A program made the translations under genes and the position numbers. A stretch of DNA of 64,000 bases, taken from contig CP046866.1 of the NCBI GenBank assembly GCA_009789175.1, positions 2,232,001 through 2,296,000 of the forward strand, given 5' to 3'. The DNA comes from Salinibaculum litoreum. Lineage in GTDB: Archaea; Halobacteriota; Halobacteria; Halobacteriales; Haloarculaceae. The notes under the pieces are model-generated. The model was not told where the DNA came from and searched no databases. It was given only the letters and a program-made list of their open reading frames with translations. Shown piece by piece: positions 25,023-33,327 of this stretch (the first letter of the stretch is position 1; each line of letters begins with the position of its first letter).

Positions 25023-26411
25023 ATGAGCGAAAGCGGTGCCGAACGCAGTCACTCGTTGATTGACAGGACCCGGTACGCCGCGCTCCGCCATCAGTTATCC
25101 ACAGAGGACGTGAGTAGTCACCTCGCACTGTTTTATCGGTCCCGCGACGAGAAGCGCACCGCTGCGACGGCGTTTATCGACATCGGGCTCAGAAACAACG
25201 AGCAGTGTCTGTACATCTACGACGAGAGTAACCTGGCAAGCCTCAACGCACAGTTTCGGGAGGCCGGAGTCGACGTGGAGTACAGAGAGGAGGTCGGGGA
25301 CCTCCAGTTCGTCGACGGGAGAGAGTACTACCTCTCCGACGGCTTCGACCCGGAACGGATGACGGAAGACCTAGAGGCGGCCGCAGCAGAGGCCACGGCG
25401 GAGGGTTACGACGGACTCCGGGTCGCCGGCGAGAACACCTGGAGTTTCGAACTCGAGGAGACGTTTGAGAGTATCATCGAGTTCGAAGCGTCCTTCGACA
25501 GGGACTGTTCGTCGATTCCGTCCCGGACGCTGTGTCAGTACAACCTCGAACGGTTCGACGAGACGGCGATTGTCAAAGCGTTGCGGACGCACAAACACCT
25601 CGTATACCGGGATACAGTCTGTGAGAACCCCCACTACGTGCCGCCACAGGACTACGCCGACGCGACCGACGCCAGTTCCAACGCCACGGCCATCCTCGAA
25701 CAGACGTATGAACTCTCGGAGTCACGGCAGGCAGTCGACGCGCAGCGACAACGCCTAGAGGTCATCAACCGCATCTTCAGGCACAATATCCGCAACGACA
25801 TGAACGTCCTGCTCGCGTATCTCGACGTATTCGAGGAGAACGACCTCATCGCCCCGGAGGGTCGTGAGGACCTGCAGACGATGCGGGAGACCCTCCTCCG
25901 GTTTATCGATACCACCGAGCAGGCACGGTACATCGAGCAGACAGTACAGGACTCACAAGTCGTCCCAGTCGGCCTCACAGGCGTTGTCGAAGAGAACGCA
26001 GCCGCTCTCGACTCGGAGTTTCCCGAAGCCAACATCAGCCTCGCCGGGCTTGATGCAGTGATGGTCGTCGCGGACGAACACATCGGCGTAGCTGTCGAGG
26101 AACTGCTCCGTAACGCTATCGTCCACGCCGAGAGCGACCCCGCGGCTGTCGAAGTACGCATCACGACGTGTGAGACCCCCGGGAGCGCGAGGCTGACAGT
26201 GAGAAACGAAGGGTCAGTCCCAGCCTCGACACGCCGGGTCATCGAGCAAGGCACCGAGACACAACTCCAACACACAAGCGGCCTCGGACTGTGGCTGGTG
26301 AAATGGCTCGTCGAGAAGTCCTACGGGAAACTGACACTGTCCGATAACGGGGACTCCTGTCAGGTACAAGTCGATTTGCCGACAGTTATTCCCGACAGAC
26401 AGCACCGCTGA
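25023..26411 (+). CDS. MEDS-domain sensor histidine kinase
   Basis: 462 aa. The MEDS (DcmR-type sensory) domain fills about residues 25-190 (HLALFYRSRDEKRTAATAFI, CLYIYDESN, GLRVAGENTWSFE). The kinase core follows: an H-box variant FRHNIRNDMNVLLAY, then a HATPase domain with VAVEELLRNAIVHAE and a GLGLWLVKWLVE G-box. No transmembrane segment, so a cytosolic sensor. No dedicated response regulator adjoins it, which is usual in haloarchaea. The start ATG at 25023 is preferred to 24984, which would place the promoter dyad inside the gene. Confidence 0.9.
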   Translation: MSESGAERSHSLIDRTRYAALRHQLSTEDVSSHLALFYRSRDEKRTAATAFIDIGLRNNEQCLYIYDESNLASLNAQFREAGVDVEYREEVGDLQFVDGREYYLSDGFDPERMTEDLEAAAAEATAEGYDGLRVAGENTWSFELEETFESIIEFEASFDRDCSSIPSRTLCQYNLERFDETAIVKALRTHKHLVYRDTVCENPHYVPPQDYADATDASSNATAILEQTYELSESRQAVDAQRQRLEVINRIFRHNIRNDMNVLLAYLDVFEENDLIAPEGREDLQTMRETLLRFIDTTEQARYIEQTVQDSQVVPVGLTGVVEENAAALDSEFPEANISLAGLDAVMVVADEHIGVAVEELLRNAIVHAESDPAAVEVRITTCETPGSARLTVRNEGSVPASTRRVIEQGTETQLQHTSGLGLWLVKWLVEKSYGKLTLSDNGDSCQVQVDLPTVIPDRQHR

Positions 26412-26455
26412 GGCCGGGAGCGAGTACACGAAAAGCCGGAAAGGGATGGGACAGG

Positions 26456-27697
26456 TCAGTCGCCGAAGTCCCGCCACCCGGTAACGGCGACGGCCAGCCC
26501 GACCGAAAGCACAGCGGACGCCCCGAGGAAAGCGAACGGAATCATCGTCCCTTCGGTGGTCTCCAGAATCATCAGTTGTCGAAGCCCGCGATGGAAGTGA
26601 TAGAGCGGAAGGAGTTCTGCGACCGTCTGGAGGTAGTCAGGCATCAACTCGATTTCCCAGAAGACGCCGGCGAGAAACATCATCGGGAAGGCGATAGCGT
26701 TCCCCAGGCTCGTCGCTACGTCTGCGTCCTCGACGAAGCTGCCAAGCACCATCCCAAGACCGGCAAAGGTCAGCGCCCCGAGGACGATAAGCGACAGCGA
26801 CAGCGGGCCGGGGACGGCGGTCACGCCAAAGAGGAGGTGGGCGACCAGGACCATCACACCCGTGACGACGAGGGCGAGCAGGGTCTGCTGGATGACGTTT
26901 GCGAGAATCCAGTCGCGTTTGCGCAACGGCGTCGCCACCAGCCGTTTGAGCGTCCCATCGCTGTTGAAGCCGGCGACGACCGTCGTCATCGTGATAAGCC
27001 CGTTTATCATGACGACTGCAGCGATGAACGCCGGGAGATAGTAGTCGACCGAGCCCAGCGATGTCTGGCTGAGGTTGCCGGTGGTGACCCGCGAAGGTGG
27101 TTCCTCGATGCCGACAGCCTCGTCGTTGAACCCGCTGACGACGCTATCGACGACGCCACGGACCGCGGGCGCGGCCTCGTCGTCACTTGCAGTAAGCAGT
27201 GTCACTTCCGCGCCAGCGACAGTCGAGTTGTTCCCGCCTGCCCGGTCGAGTCCGCGCTCGATACGCGCCCGGTCGGAGTCGTTGAGTCGATCCTGGAACT
27301 GCGAGACCGTCGACTGTGTCACGTCGATACGGGCCTGGCCCGCGCTTGCCTGCACATTGTGTGCGAAGCCATCGGGTATCACGAGCACCCGTTTCGAGCC
27401 CCGGGAGTCGTCCTCGCGGGCCCACGTGCTGACGTTCCGGTCAGCGTCGAGTTCGCGGACGGTCAGGGCGTCGGTCTCGTTGAGTGACTCGACAAGCGCC
27501 TCCGAGAGGGCCGTCGGCTCGCCGTTCTCGATGTCGTTGTTCTGGACATAGACGGTAAACTCGGCGGAGCCACCCGCAAAGACCGTCGAGAAGATGACCA
27601 GCAGGATAATCGGAAAGAGCAGGGCGAAAAAGACGGCCTCCTTGTTTCGCAGCCAGTCTTTCGAGAGCGCGAGCAGGAGTGCACCGGTGCGTCTCAC
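26456..27697 (-). CDS. ABC-2 family transporter permease
   Basis: 413 aa. One N-terminal helix, a large extracellular domain (about residues 45-215) and five or six C-terminal helices, the classical ABC-2 exporter layout. The stretch TPLRKRDWILANVIQQTLLA is the conserved ABC-2 coupling region. The start overlaps the end of the ATPase gene by 4 bp, so the pair forms one exporter. Substrate unknown; drug or lipid-type efflux is typical. The operon promoter has a predicted TetR-type operator. Confidence 0.93.
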   Translation of the reverse strand: MRRTGALLLALSKDWLRNKEAVFFALLFPIILLVIFSTVFAGGSAEFTVYVQNNDIENGEPTALSEALVESLNETDALTVRELDADRNVSTWAREDDSRGSKRVLVIPDGFAHNVQASAGQARIDVTQSTVSQFQDRLNDSDRARIERGLDRAGGNNSTVAGAEVTLLTASDDEAAPAVRGVVDSVVSGFNDEAVGIEEPPSRVTTGNLSQTSLGSVDYYLPAFIAAVVMINGLITMTTVVAGFNSDGTLKRLVATPLRKRDWILANVIQQTLLALVVTGVMVLVAHLLFGVTAVPGPLSLSLIVLGALTFAGLGMVLGSFVEDADVATSLGNAIAFPMMFLAGVFWEIELMPDYLQTVAELLPLYHFHRGLRQLMILETTEGTMIPFAFLGASAVLSVGLAVAVTGWRDFGD

Positions 27698-28629
27698 GCC
27701 ATCTCACCCCGCTCGTCGACGCTGCCGCCGGCGAGTCGCAGGAAGACCTCTTCCATGCCGGCAGTGGTCAACTCGATAGAGTGGTCACCCGCGAGCCCGT
27801 CGACGCGGCCGAAGGTGTCCTGTGCCAGCCCACGGTCATCGAACAGCGCCACGAGGTCCCCCTCACTGTGGTACACTTCAGTTGCCGACTCCCGCAGAAC
27901 TGATTCGACAGGCGCGTCCTCGCCGTCGGCCTCGACACGGAGTTTCACCTCGCCCCCGTACTCCTCGACGAGCGCGGAGACGGTGTCGACGGCCTCGATA
28001 GCACCCTCGACCATCAGCGCCGCGCGGTCGGCGAGTGCATCGACCTCTTCCATGTAGTGAGTCGTCAACACGACGGTCGTCCCGAGGTCCGTCAGTCGCT
28101 CGATTTGTCCCCAGGTCGTCCGCCGGGCTGCCGGGTCCAGCCCCGTCGTCGGTTCGTCGAGAAACAGGACTTCGGGGTCGCTGACCAGCGCCATCGCGAT
28201 GCCGGTCCGGCGCTGGTATCCGCCGGAAAGCGATTCGAACGCAGTGTCAGCATACTCCAGCAAGTCGAGTTGCTCCAGTACCGCTTCGACGCCGAGTCCG
28301 TCGCTGTACATCCGCCGGGAGAGTGCGACGTTTTCCCGCACGGTCAGCCGGTCGAAGGTGTGAAACGACTGCGGGACGACGCCGATACGCTTCTTGATAG
28401 CGCGGGCTTCAGTCGTCACGTCGTGGCCCAGCACCCGGGCCGTACCACTCGTCGGCGTCCGGAGACACTCCAGTATCTCGACGGCCGTTGTCTTGCCCGC
28501 CCCGTTTGGCCCGAGCAACGCGAATATCTCCTCGCCTTTGATTTCGAAACTCGCGTCGTCGACTGCGACGACCGGCCCGTACTCCTTGCGCAGGTTCTCG
28601 GCCTCGACGACCGTCTCTCGTGTACTCAC
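27694..28629 (-). CDS. ABC transporter ATP-binding protein (exporter type)
   Basis: 311 aa from a GTG at 28629. Walker A GPNGAGKT (about residues 40-47), signature LSGGYQRR, Walker B VLFLDEPTTGLDP and an H-loop His (VLTTHYMEEVD) are all present, followed by the C-terminal extension common to drug-export ATPases. Pairs with the downstream permease (4-bp overlap). A TATA box at 28711-28704 and the dyad at 28718-28731 suggest TetR-type control. An 18-codon frame ends on its start codon. Confidence 0.94.
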   Translation of the reverse strand: MSTRETVVEAENLRKEYGPVVAVDDASFEIKGEEIFALLGPNGAGKTTAVEILECLRTPTSGTARVLGHDVTTEARAIKKRIGVVPQSFHTFDRLTVRENVALSRRMYSDGLGVEAVLEQLDLLEYADTAFESLSGGYQRRTGIAMALVSDPEVLFLDEPTTGLDPAARRTTWGQIERLTDLGTTVVLTTHYMEEVDALADRAALMVEGAIEAVDTVSALVEEYGGEVKLRVEADGEDAPVESVLRESATEVYHSEGDLVALFDDRGLAQDTFGRVDGLAGDHSIELTTAGMEEVFLRLAGGSVDERGEMA

Positions 28630-28679
28630 TCGTCCGTGCCCCCGTTGCGACCCACCACAGGAAAGCCGTTACAGCCCAT
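28626..28679 (-). CDS. Possible 17-residue leader peptide before the ABC operon
   Basis: Encodes MGCNGFPVVGRNGGTDE. Its ATG falls about 25 bp downstream of the TATA box TTTATTAT (28711-28704), where a leaderless message would begin, and its TGA overlaps the GTG of the ATPase gene (GTGA). This would couple the translation of the ATPase to a leaderless peptide. It may equally be a chance frame in a 50-nt leader. Confidence 0.3.
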   Translation of the reverse strand: MGCNGFPVVGRNGGTDE

Positions 28680-28717
28680 TGTCAGAAATCGAAAGGGCCA
28701 GCATAATAAACTTACTG

Positions 28718-28731
28718 AGTGAGTGCTTACT
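28718..28731. promoter_or_regulatory. Predicted TetR-type operator, site 1 (ABC exporter)
   Basis: AGTGAGTGCTTACT, one base different from site 3 (AGTGAGTGCTCACT, 33254-33267) and closely similar to site 2 (TGTGAGTACTCACT, 32318-32331). It lies 7 bp upstream of the TATA box of the ABC exporter operon, almost the same spacing as at site 3. Probably bound by the TetR protein encoded at 31726-32310. Confidence 0.6.
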
Positions 28732-28800
28732 AACTATCTGGAAGTGGGAACGACCCTCAAGGCGAAAAGAAACAATCTATGTCCAGATGACAGTTAATGT

Positions 28801-28986
28801 GTGAAGTCCCCTATCCACTGGTTTCCGGTCGTCGGCATCGCAGCAATGCTCGCATCCAGCACACTCGCGCTCAACGGACAGATAGAAAGCGCCCCCCTCG
28901 TCGGCAGCGTCGCACTGGCGGTGTATGCAACTCTGCGTGTGGTCGACCATGTCGACTCACCGACACTGGCCCGTCCGGTGGCCTGA
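28801..28986 (+). CDS. Small hydrophobic protein
   Basis: 61 aa from a GTG at 28801. It has two hydrophobic stretches (WFPVVGIAAMLASSTLALN and APLVGSVALAVYATLRV). An AT-rich patch about 25 bp before the GTG (around 28771-28779) could be its TATA box, giving a leaderless message. No family recognised. Divergent from the ABC exporter and convergent with 28992-29300. Confidence 0.45.
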   Translation: MKSPIHWFPVVGIAAMLASSTLALNGQIESAPLVGSVALAVYATLRVVDHVDSPTLARPVA

Positions 28987-28991
28987 GCGGC

Positions 28992-29300
28992 CTACGTGTC
29001 CATCGGGGTCCGTCTGTAGAGCAGGTACAAAAGGTAGAGACTAGAGCAGACGATGAGCAGTCCCGCTGCAAGCAGCACGAGACCGAGGCCACCAGACGAG
29101 TCCAGCAGCCAGAACTGGAGCAGTTGAACCCCGACCAGGAGCGCGAACCCGGAGAGGAGTGTCCAGAGAATCTTCCCCACGAGCGAGGACAGTTCGTCGC
29201 GGACGGCGCGGCGCACCAGCCGCTCGATATCGTCTTCGCGCCGAGCCGACCGCTCGGCATCGTGCTCACGGCGTTCGGGCTGAGAGTCTTCGGAGGGCAT
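28992..29300 (-). CDS. Small two-helix membrane protein
   Basis: 102 aa. A charged N-terminal region (about residues 1-40, mostly Arg, Glu, Asp) is followed by two hydrophobic helices: ILWTLLSGFALLVGVQLLQF and LGLVLLAAGLLIVCSSLYLL. No family recognised. Convergent with the small hydrophobic gene upstream of it, 5 bp apart. Likely real; role unknown. Confidence 0.65.
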   Translation of the reverse strand: MPSEDSQPERREHDAERSARREDDIERLVRRAVRDELSSLVGKILWTLLSGFALLVGVQLLQFWLLDSSGGLGLVLLAAGLLIVCSSLYLLYLLYRRTPMDT

Positions 29301-29401
29301 GGCGGTTGTGTCCTACCACCGGAAAGATGGACATAAAGGTGTGTATGGCGGGCCGGAAGTGACGCGACGAAAGACGCCAGGCAGTCGGTACACCGTCGCT
29401 G

Positions 29402-29638
29402 TCAGTCCGGACCGCCCGCGAGCCACGCCATCTCCTCGCGGAGTTCCGACTCAGTCACACCGAAGAACTCGGCAGCGTCGGCAAAGGAGAACTCGTTGGG
29501 GTCCTTGCCAAACCGGAGTGCTGTCAGGCGGGCGTACTCGCGTTCGGAAATGGTGTCCGCATCGAGTTTTGCCTGTAGGCGGCGTTCCTCCGCCGTCGGG
29601 GTTCGCGAGAGCGAATCGCTGTCCTCACCGTCTGTCAT
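29402..29638 (-). CDS. Small haloarchaeal cytosolic protein
   Basis: 78 aa from the ATG at 29638 (MTDGEDSDSLSRTPTAEERR). It is mostly helical and acidic, with a possible helix-turn-helix in SFADAAEFFGVTESELREEM. Its first 14 bp overlap the 3' end of the aminopeptidase gene, so the two are probably co-transcribed. No named family recognised. A longer frame reaching into the aminopeptidase gene is a shadow. Confidence 0.65.
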   Translation of the reverse strand: MTDGEDSDSLSRTPTAEERRLQAKLDADTISEREYARLTALRFGKDPNEFSFADAAEFFGVTESELREEMAWLAGGPD

Positions 29639-30728
29639 GTTCCCACTGGAAGGTGCCATCGCGCTGGATGACCTCGCCGTCGACTTCGATTGTCGTACCG
29701 TCCTGGCGCATATCCGTGATGAGGTCGACGTGGACGGCGCTGTCGTTGCCGGAGTCGCCATCAGGCAGACAGGCGTCGTAGGCCCGACCCAGCGCGAGAT
29801 GGACGGTACCGTACATCTTCTCGTCGAAGAGAATCTGTCCCGTGGAGCGGTCGATGCCGCGGTTCATCCCGACGCCGAGTTCACCCAGTCGCTTCGCGCC
29901 GCCATCGGTATCGAGGATAGCCGCGATGACCTCGCCGCCGGCCTCGGCCTCCCAGTCGACGACGACGCCGTCTTTGAACACCAGTCGAACCCCCTCGACG
30001 CGGGTCCCGCGGATGGTCATGGGCACGTCGAAGACCACCTGCCCGGCCGTGTCGTAGGGGGCGGTGAACACCTCACCGCTCGGGAGATTGTGGGAGTCAT
30101 CAGCGACGCTGGCAGTGGAGTTGACAGCCGTCCGGCCGTCGATGAACATCGTGAGGTCCGTCGCGTCGCCTTCCTTTCGGATGCGAACCTCACTGCCCTC
30201 GTCGAGAATCTCTTTTAATTGTGCCATCTCCTCGGCGAGGCTCTCCCAGTCCCGGAGGACGGCGTCGTAGACGAACTCGCGGTAGGCCTCGACACTCATC
30301 CCCGCCTGCTGGGCCATCGCCCGCGTGGGGTGGACCGTCGAGACCCAGTCGGTGTCCAGTCGGGCCTCCCGAATCCCCTGGCGGGCCTGTGCGTACGCCT
30401 GCCGGCGCTCGTCCGGCACGTCGGCTGTGGCGCTCGTGTTGCGCGTACCCCGCAGAGAGAGGACGCTGTCGGCGCGCTCGTATAGCTCGCGCTGGTAGTC
30501 GGGGTCGGTATCGAACTCGCCGTCGTGGGCGCGAAGGTAGGCGCGAGTCAGCTCGTCGCTGTCGTAGGTCGCAAGCAGATTGGCCTCGCGCTCACCGAGC
30601 GCTCTGGCAACGGCGACCCCGAGTTCGTGGGCACCCTCGCCGACGCGGAGGACGACATCGTCGCCGGCATCGATGCGAGCGCTCCAGTCCACGAGTACCT
30701 CGGCGTGGTCGCGAATGCGCTGGTCCAT
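29625..30728 (-). CDS. M29-family aminopeptidase (aminopeptidase T-like)
   Basis: 367 aa, the usual length. Family blocks are visible: LRVGEGAHELGVAVARALGE, DWVSTVHPTRAMAQQAGMS and LPSGEVFTAPYD, then ELGVGMNRGIDRSTGQILFD and GTVHLALGRAYD, which hold the metal ligands Glu/His/Asp of the M29 centre. A metal-dependent exopeptidase that works on free peptides in the cytosol. Overlaps the next gene by 14 bp. Confidence 0.9.
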   Translation of the reverse strand: MDQRIRDHAEVLVDWSARIDAGDDVVLRVGEGAHELGVAVARALGEREANLLATYDSDELTRAYLRAHDGEFDTDPDYQRELYERADSVLSLRGTRNTSATADVPDERRQAYAQARQGIREARLDTDWVSTVHPTRAMAQQAGMSVEAYREFVYDAVLRDWESLAEEMAQLKEILDEGSEVRIRKEGDATDLTMFIDGRTAVNSTASVADDSHNLPSGEVFTAPYDTAGQVVFDVPMTIRGTRVEGVRLVFKDGVVVDWEAEAGGEVIAAILDTDGGAKRLGELGVGMNRGIDRSTGQILFDEKMYGTVHLALGRAYDACLPDGDSGNDSAVHVDLITDMRQDGTTIEVDGEVIQRDGTFQWEHDRR

Positions 30729-30767
30729 ACCGCTGTCTCGGCCCGCCGGAATAAATGCACTCGGGGG

Positions 30768-31637
30768 TTACAGCCGGGTCCCGACTTCGCCAAGCGGTTT
30801 CTCGACCGTTCCATCGGGCGTCTTGACCTCGACTGCCGTCCCGGCGTCGATGCCAGTGAACATGAGATGGAGGCGGTAGCTCCCATCGGACTGTATGGGC
30901 GCGGCCTCGTACTGGCGGGCGGCGCTGGCCCAGACGTACTCCCCGGCGTAGTCAGCGTCGGTGCGACCGGTAATCTCCCACTCCGACAGGGAGGCCTGCG
31001 TATCCGGGGCGAAATCGGTGCCTGCCATCGGGTAGTCGCGGTCGTACCAGGTGTTCGGCCGCCCGAGGAACCCCTCGTCGAGAGCGTATACGTCCTCGAA
31101 GCCGGCCTTCTGGAGTCCAGCCGCCCGGATGGAGGAGAGATGGTGCGGACAGCCACAGTAGGTCACCACGCGGTCGGCGAAGGGCCACCCCTCGATACCA
31201 CCGCCCTCGGCACCGCGTTGTGCGGGCGAGAGGACCGAGCCGTAGACGTGTGCCCGCTTGTACTGTTGGGCCCCGCGGGCGTCGACGACGCGTGCCTCCC
31301 CGCGATGGTACCAGCGCTGGACGACATCGATGGGGGCGAGCCGAACCGTCTCGCCCTCGACATCGACCGTGTCGAACGTCGACGGGTCGGCGTCGGGTGC
31401 CGACGGGTCCTCTGCCATCTCCGGCGGATAGCCGTCCGCTGGGCTCCCGTCGGTCGGGTAGTCACCGTTAGTGACGAACGTCGTCTCCATCGTCCCCGGG
31501 TGCTCGAACGGGGCGCTCCCTGGCGGGGACGTGTCGCCAGCAGGCGTCTCCGTCCCGTCGGACTCCGAGCTACCCGTACAGCCAGCCACCGCGCCAACCA
31601 CCCCAACAGCTGTTGCGAGATACGTACGTCGCTTCAC
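30768..31637 (-). CDS. Rhodanese-domain Tat lipoprotein
   Basis: 289 aa from a GTG at 31637, giving VKRRTYLATAVGVVGAVAGC, a twin-arginine signal with lipobox AGC; an upstream ATG at 31685 would bury this signal. The mature part has a Ser/Thr/Pro-rich spacer and then a rhodanese fold (about residues 105-200, VVDARGAQQYKRAHVYGSVL). The active-site loop is YCGCPHHLSSIRA, with Cys where sulfurtransferases have the persulfide site. A C-terminal beta domain follows. Probably works outside the membrane; substrate unknown. It is followed by the M29 gene after a 39-bp gap. Confidence 0.85.
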   Translation of the reverse strand: MKRRTYLATAVGVVGAVAGCTGSSESDGTETPAGDTSPPGSAPFEHPGTMETTFVTNGDYPTDGSPADGYPPEMAEDPSAPDADPSTFDTVDVEGETVRLAPIDVVQRWYHRGEARVVDARGAQQYKRAHVYGSVLSPAQRGAEGGGIEGWPFADRVVTYCGCPHHLSSIRAAGLQKAGFEDVYALDEGFLGRPNTWYDRDYPMAGTDFAPDTQASLSEWEITGRTDADYAGEYVWASAARQYEAAPIQSDGSYRLHLMFTGIDAGTAVEVKTPDGTVEKPLGEVGTRL

Positions 31638-31725
31638 TGTAGCCGTCGATTGCGCGCTGAGAGAGAAAAGCTTGCCGCCCCGCATACTGCGAGTGTACTC
31701 CTCTGTAAAGGAACGACGAACAGTC

Positions 31726-32310
31726 TCAGGCGTCGTCGGCCAGCAGCGAGTCGATATAGCCCGACCAGCCCCGTTCGATGTCCGCGCCGACATCCATCTC
31801 AAGTGCGACGTGGAATCCCGTCGACCCGTCGGCAGCCGCCAGCAGGAAGGCGGCGCTCGCCCGCGGGTCCACGTCCCGGAACACCCCTGAGTCGACCCCC
31901 TGGCGGACGATGCCGGCAAAGAGTTCGAGCGTCGCCGACTCCAGTCCGAGCAGTGGCTCCCGCAGTGTCTCGTTGTGTGGGGCATGCGAGAGCAACTCCA
32001 TGATAGCGACGTGGACGCCGGCGTCCTCGTCGTCGGGAGAGAGAAAGAGGTGGTCACAGGCCGCCCGGAGTTGCTGTTCGGGGCCGCCGTCGATGGCCGC
32101 CAGTTCCTCGCCCAACTGGCCGGCCGTGTGTTCCAGAAAGGCCGCAATCATCTCGTCTTTCGTGTCGTAGTAGTAGTAGAGGCCAGCCTCGCTTTTCGCG
32201 TAGTGCTCCGCAATTTTCGCGGTCGTGAGCCGCTCGTAGCCGTGTTCTGCGAGGGCATCCCTGACGGCATCCGCAATCTCGGCGCGGGCGTCCGGCGAAA
32301 TGTCGGCCAT
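31726..32310 (-). CDS. TetR/AcrR-family transcriptional regulator
   Basis: 194 aa from the ATG at 32310 (MADISPDARAEIADAVRDAL); longer in-frame extension reads through the upstream genes and is spurious. The N-terminal DNA-binding domain has the TetR helix-turn-helix YERLTTAKIAEHYAKSEAGL followed by YYYYDTKDEMIAAFLEH. The C-terminal ligand domain is helical. A dyad (32318-32331) lies 8 bp upstream of the start, so autoregulation is likely. Two similar dyads precede the ABC exporter and SHOCT operons, its probable targets. Ligand unknown. Confidence 0.93.
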   Translation of the reverse strand: MADISPDARAEIADAVRDALAEHGYERLTTAKIAEHYAKSEAGLYYYYDTKDEMIAAFLEHTAGQLGEELAAIDGGPEQQLRAACDHLFLSPDDEDAGVHVAIMELLSHAPHNETLREPLLGLESATLELFAGIVRQGVDSGVFRDVDPRASAAFLLAAADGSTGFHVALEMDVGADIERGWSGYIDSLLADDA

Positions 32311-32317
32311 ACCGGTG

Positions 32318-32331
32318 TGTGAGTACTCACT
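32318..32331. promoter_or_regulatory. Predicted TetR-type operator, site 2 (tetR autoregulation)
   Basis: TGTGAGTACTCACT, containing the perfect 12-bp palindrome GTGAGTACTCAC (32319-32330). It lies just before the tetR ATG (32310), where it would block initiation of a leaderless message. It shares the GTGAG-n2-CTCAC core with site 3 and, with one mismatch, site 1. Confidence 0.65.
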
Positions 32332-32341
32332 CGCTTGTAGG

Positions 32342-32899
32342 TTACGCTGTCGTGTCGGGCGGCTCGACCGGAGGGTCGTCTTCCTCGCCATCGATGCGGC
32401 CGGCTGCCGACCGGTCCTGTCCGGTCGCCTCCACCAGGGTCGTTCCATCGGCCCTACCCAACCCGCGTGGCGGGAGGTGATTGTACACCGACTCGTGACT
32501 GTCGACGCGGTAGGTCTCGTGCCAGATGCCGACCGAGCCGTCGGTCTGTTCGTTGTACTCGGCCCACGCATCCAGATGGAGGCAGTCGCTGTCGCGGGCG
32601 TACGCCTGAAGGTCTTCGAAGGAGTCCCAGTACTGGACGAAGCCGATGCCACGGGGCGGCGAGAGAAATCCCCAACTCCCAAGCAGGCCCGACTCAGGGT
32701 CCCCCCGGAGCTCCCGGACCATTCGCGGGGCGGCGAGGAAAATGGGGAGCCAGCGGTGGACCTTCCAGAAAGCGTTGATGCGCATCCCGATGAGAAAGAC
32801 GACCACGTCCTCGTCGCGGTCGGCGTGGACTCGCCCTCGGGAGTCCGGCCCGGACAGCAGCCCCTGGATGCGCTCACCGACAGCAGCGAGACGGCTCAT
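32342..32899 (-). CDS. DUF4188 (monooxygenase-like) protein
   Basis: 185 aa. The DUF4188 signature [20 protein letters not shown] starts at about residue 32 and the partner segment [20 protein letters not shown] follows, a dimeric alpha/beta-barrel like that of small heme- or quinol-type monooxygenases. Function is not established for the family. The C-terminal ~40 residues are acidic and probably disordered. Start overlaps the SHOCT gene stop by 4 bp, so they form one operon, controlled by operator site 3. Confidence 0.88.
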   Translation of the reverse strand: MSRLAAVGERIQGLLSGPDSRGRVHADRDEDVVVFLIGMRINAFWKVHRWLPIFLAAPRMVRELRGDPESGLLGSWGFLSPPRGIGFVQYWDSFEDLQAYARDSDCLHLDAWAEYNEQTDGSVGIWHETYRVDSHESVYNHLPPRGLGRADGTTLVEATGQDRSAAGRIDGEEDDPPVEPPDTTA

Positions 32900-33219
32900 C
32901 GCTGCCCCTCCGAGAGAATCCGCTCCAGTTCGGCTTCGAACTCGGCCTCGCCGATGTCGCCGTCGACGTATCGCTCCCGCAAGTCATCGAGCCGGTCGGT
33001 ATCGTCGTCGGCCTCCGCCCGCCGGGCCGCGTAGCCGATGCTCAGCGGAAGGACGACACCGTAGCCCAGCGGCCAGACCAGCCACGCCATCGGGAGGCCA
33101 GCCGCCGTAGCCGTCAATCCGACCGCGAGTACGCCCATCGACACGAGGCCGGCAACCGCCCCAGTTCGGGCAGCAGCGTCAGTGGTCTCCGTAATCTGGT
33201 AATGCGAGTATGGTTTCAT
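32896..33219 (-). CDS. SHOCT-domain small membrane protein
   Basis: 107 aa. Two hydrophobic helices (about residues 20-65: [19 protein letters not shown] and [20 protein letters not shown]) are followed by a short C-terminal SHOCT domain ([20 protein letters not shown]). A TATA box (TTTTATTG at about 33250-33243) and operator site 3 lie immediately upstream, so the start is close to the 5' end of the message. SHOCT domains occur in many contexts; function unknown. Co-transcribed with the DUF4188 gene. Confidence 0.88.
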   Translation of the reverse strand: MKPYSHYQITETTDAAARTGAVAGLVSMGVLAVGLTATAAGLPMAWLVWPLGYGVVLPLSIGYAARRAEADDDTDRLDDLRERYVDGDIGEAEFEAELERILSEGQR

Positions 33220-33253
33220 AGGAACGACTACAGCCGCCAGCGCAATAAAACTT

Positions 33254-33267
33254 AGTGAGTGCTCACT
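33254..33267. promoter_or_regulatory. Predicted TetR-type operator, site 3 (SHOCT-DUF4188 operon)
   Basis: AGTGAGTGCTCACT, dyad arms AGTGAG and CTCACT with a 2-bp centre. It lies just upstream of the TATA box for the SHOCT gene (start 33219). 13 of 14 positions match site 1. The spacing to the TATA box is nearly the same as at site 1. Confidence 0.65.
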
Positions 33268-33327
33268 CAGCAGAGAGCCTGTACAGTGGGCAACTGTGTT
33301 TTTGTGGCAGGCTGTCGAGAGGTCAGT

